The notes beneath the pieces are model-generated. The model had not been told where the DNA came from, made no database searches, and saw only the letters and a list, made by a program, of their open reading frames with translations. From NCBI GenBank assembly GCA_964474685.1, contig CAYYTE010000065.1:1-5027 (forward strand): 5,027 nucleotides of DNA. Reading direction: 5' to 3'. Shown in pieces: positions 4,348 to 5,027 of this stretch. Each line of letters starts with the position of its first letter. The stretch's first letter is position 1. The translations under genes were made by a program, and so were the position numbers. This DNA is from UBA1737 sp964474685. Lineage in GTDB: Bacteria > Bacillota_I > Bacilli_A > ML615J-28 > CAG-313.

Positions 4348-4947
4348 ATGGAAAATAAAATACAACAATATCTACTTGATAATTCAAACATTATGCAATA
4401 CAGTGCAAAAACTGTATTATTTGACGAGTTACAAATATGTGATAGACTCGGTTACATAATAAAAGGATCTATTCAAATTTCAAATGTCAATAATAATGGA
4501 AATAAATACACGATTAAAACTATTGAAGCAAATGAGTTATTTGGTGAAAGTCTTATATTTTCCAATAACCCCAGCTATTTAGGAAGTGGAGTATGTACTA
4601 TAGAAACAAAAGTCGCTTGGATAAAAAAACAAACACTACTTCAAATGTTCCAAGACAATTCTTTTTTCTTAACATACTATTTAGAATATTTATCCAATGA
4701 AAAAAAGGAACTTCAAAAACAAGTCAAAGTACTTTCACAGCCATCATTAGAAGATAAAATATTTATGTATATCGATTTAGAAATGGAACAACAAAAGAAA
4801 ACCCATATATTTTATAACACTAAAGAAAAACTTTCCCATTATTTAAATATTACAAGGCCTTCCTTATCCAGAAAGCTAATCGAGATGAGAAAAGATAACA
4901 AAATAGAATTTGATTCCCACTATATATGGAAAAAATCAATAAACTAA
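4348..4947 (+). CDS. Crp/Fnr-family transcriptional regulator
   Basis: The product is 199 residues, slightly shorter than Crp or Fnr but normal for Firmicute members. An N-terminal cyclic-nucleotide-binding-type beta roll covers about residues 15-105, with LGYIIKGSIQIS (34-45) and the ELFGESLIF turn (63-71). A long dimerisation helix with many Lys, Glu and Gln follows (about 110-130). The C-terminal winged helix-turn-helix covers about 155-195: EKLSHYLNITRPSLSRKLIEM, with TRPSLSR (169-175) as the recognition helix, then a wing ending in Trp194. The R-E pair that holds cyclic AMP in Crp is not evident and only two Cys (31, 83) are present, so an Fnr-type four-Cys iron-sulfur cluster is absent; the signal is unknown. 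The start ATG 4348 has AAAGAGG upstream. It is divergent from the ABC genes and probably binds the palindrome between them, activating transport and limiting its own synthesis. HcpR-, Flp- or ArcR-like roles are all possible. Confidence 0.92.
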   Translation: MENKIQQYLLDNSNIMQYSAKTVLFDELQICDRLGYIIKGSIQISNVNNNGNKYTIKTIEANELFGESLIFSNNPSYLGSGVCTIETKVAWIKKQTLLQMFQDNSFFLTYYLEYLSNEKKELQKQVKVLSQPSLEDKIFMYIDLEMEQQKKTHIFYNTKEKLSHYLNITRPSLSRKLIEMRKDNKIEFDSHYIWKKSIN

Positions 4948-4978
4948 ATTTCTTAGAATAATAAAAAAGTCCCCAAAA

Positions 4979-5014
4979 GAAGCGTTTAATTAGGGATTAT
5001 TCTAATTAGGCTTC
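4979..5014. terminator. Hairpin downstream of the regulator gene, possible terminator
   Basis: GAAGC (4979-4983) and TAATTAG (4987-4993) pair with CTAATTA (5002-5008) and GCTTC (5010-5014), with a small asymmetric bulge and an 8-base loop. On the minus strand the hairpin is followed by TTTTGGGGACTTTTTT, so it could end a transcript coming from the right. In the plus direction no T run follows, so its use by the regulator gene is doubtful. An alternative fold pairs TTAGAATAAT (4953-4962) with ATTATTCTAA (4996-5005). Confidence 0.4.
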
Positions 5015-5027
5015 AAAAGGCGAAAGA

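Noticed and set aside
4262..4459. Plus-strand open frame of 65 codons across the intergenic region
   Set aside because: It overlaps the regulator gene in another frame, runs through the promoters and operator, and shows no domain or ribosome binding site.

Overview
The window looks like chromosomal DNA of a low-GC Firmicute, possibly a gut member of the Erysipelotrichia, Bacilli or Clostridia. The reasons are the strongly AT-rich coding sequence (bases 3481-3600 hold 27 G/C of 120), AGGAGG-type ribosome binding sites, TATAAT promoters with extended -10 elements, a lipobox lipoprotein, and decayed IS30-family elements. TGG is the Trp codon in the intact genes, so nothing suggests a mycoplasma code. 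The genus cannot be named from this sequence alone.

Left part (1-449): the 3' end of a degenerate IS30-family element. It carries a broken DDE transposase, a hairpin and the right inverted repeat. Middle (553-1582): a two-gene minus-strand unit. It has an intact KilA-N-domain gene followed 22 nt later by a small Xre-type helix-turn-helix gene broken by an in-frame TGA. This unit is much richer in GC than the right part (bases 901-1020 hold 56 G/C of 120), which suggests a foreign origin. Next (1699-2549): a second, longer IS30-family remnant in the same orientation, with a frameshift and internal deletions. The last 180 bases of both remnants align without gaps at an offset of exactly 2100 bases (about 87% identical by hand count), so the KilA-N/HTH pair is bracketed by two related dead elements.

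Right part (2578-4947): a divergent transport locus. A Crp/Fnr-family regulator points right. A substrate-binding lipoprotein and an ABC permease (genes overlapping by 26 nt) point left. The ATPase gene expected after the permease is absent. A Shine-Dalgarno sequence overlaps the permease stop codon, but about 29 bases further on the sequence becomes the right end of the IS30 remnant. The transporter therefore appears to have lost its ATPase locally and would need one encoded elsewhere.

The most informative regulatory feature is in the intergenic region. A palindrome (GTAAC-N4-GTTAC) lies centred exactly at -41.5 from the predicted start of the ABC transcript, the classical class II activator position. 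The same site covers about +3 to +18 of the regulator's own predicted transcript. This suggests a one-site switch that activates the transporter and represses the regulator gene. Each minus-strand unit runs into the reverse-strand hairpin carried by an IS30 remnant; in the second remnant this is a perfect 13-bp stem followed by a T tract, so a transposon-derived terminator now seems to end the host operon.
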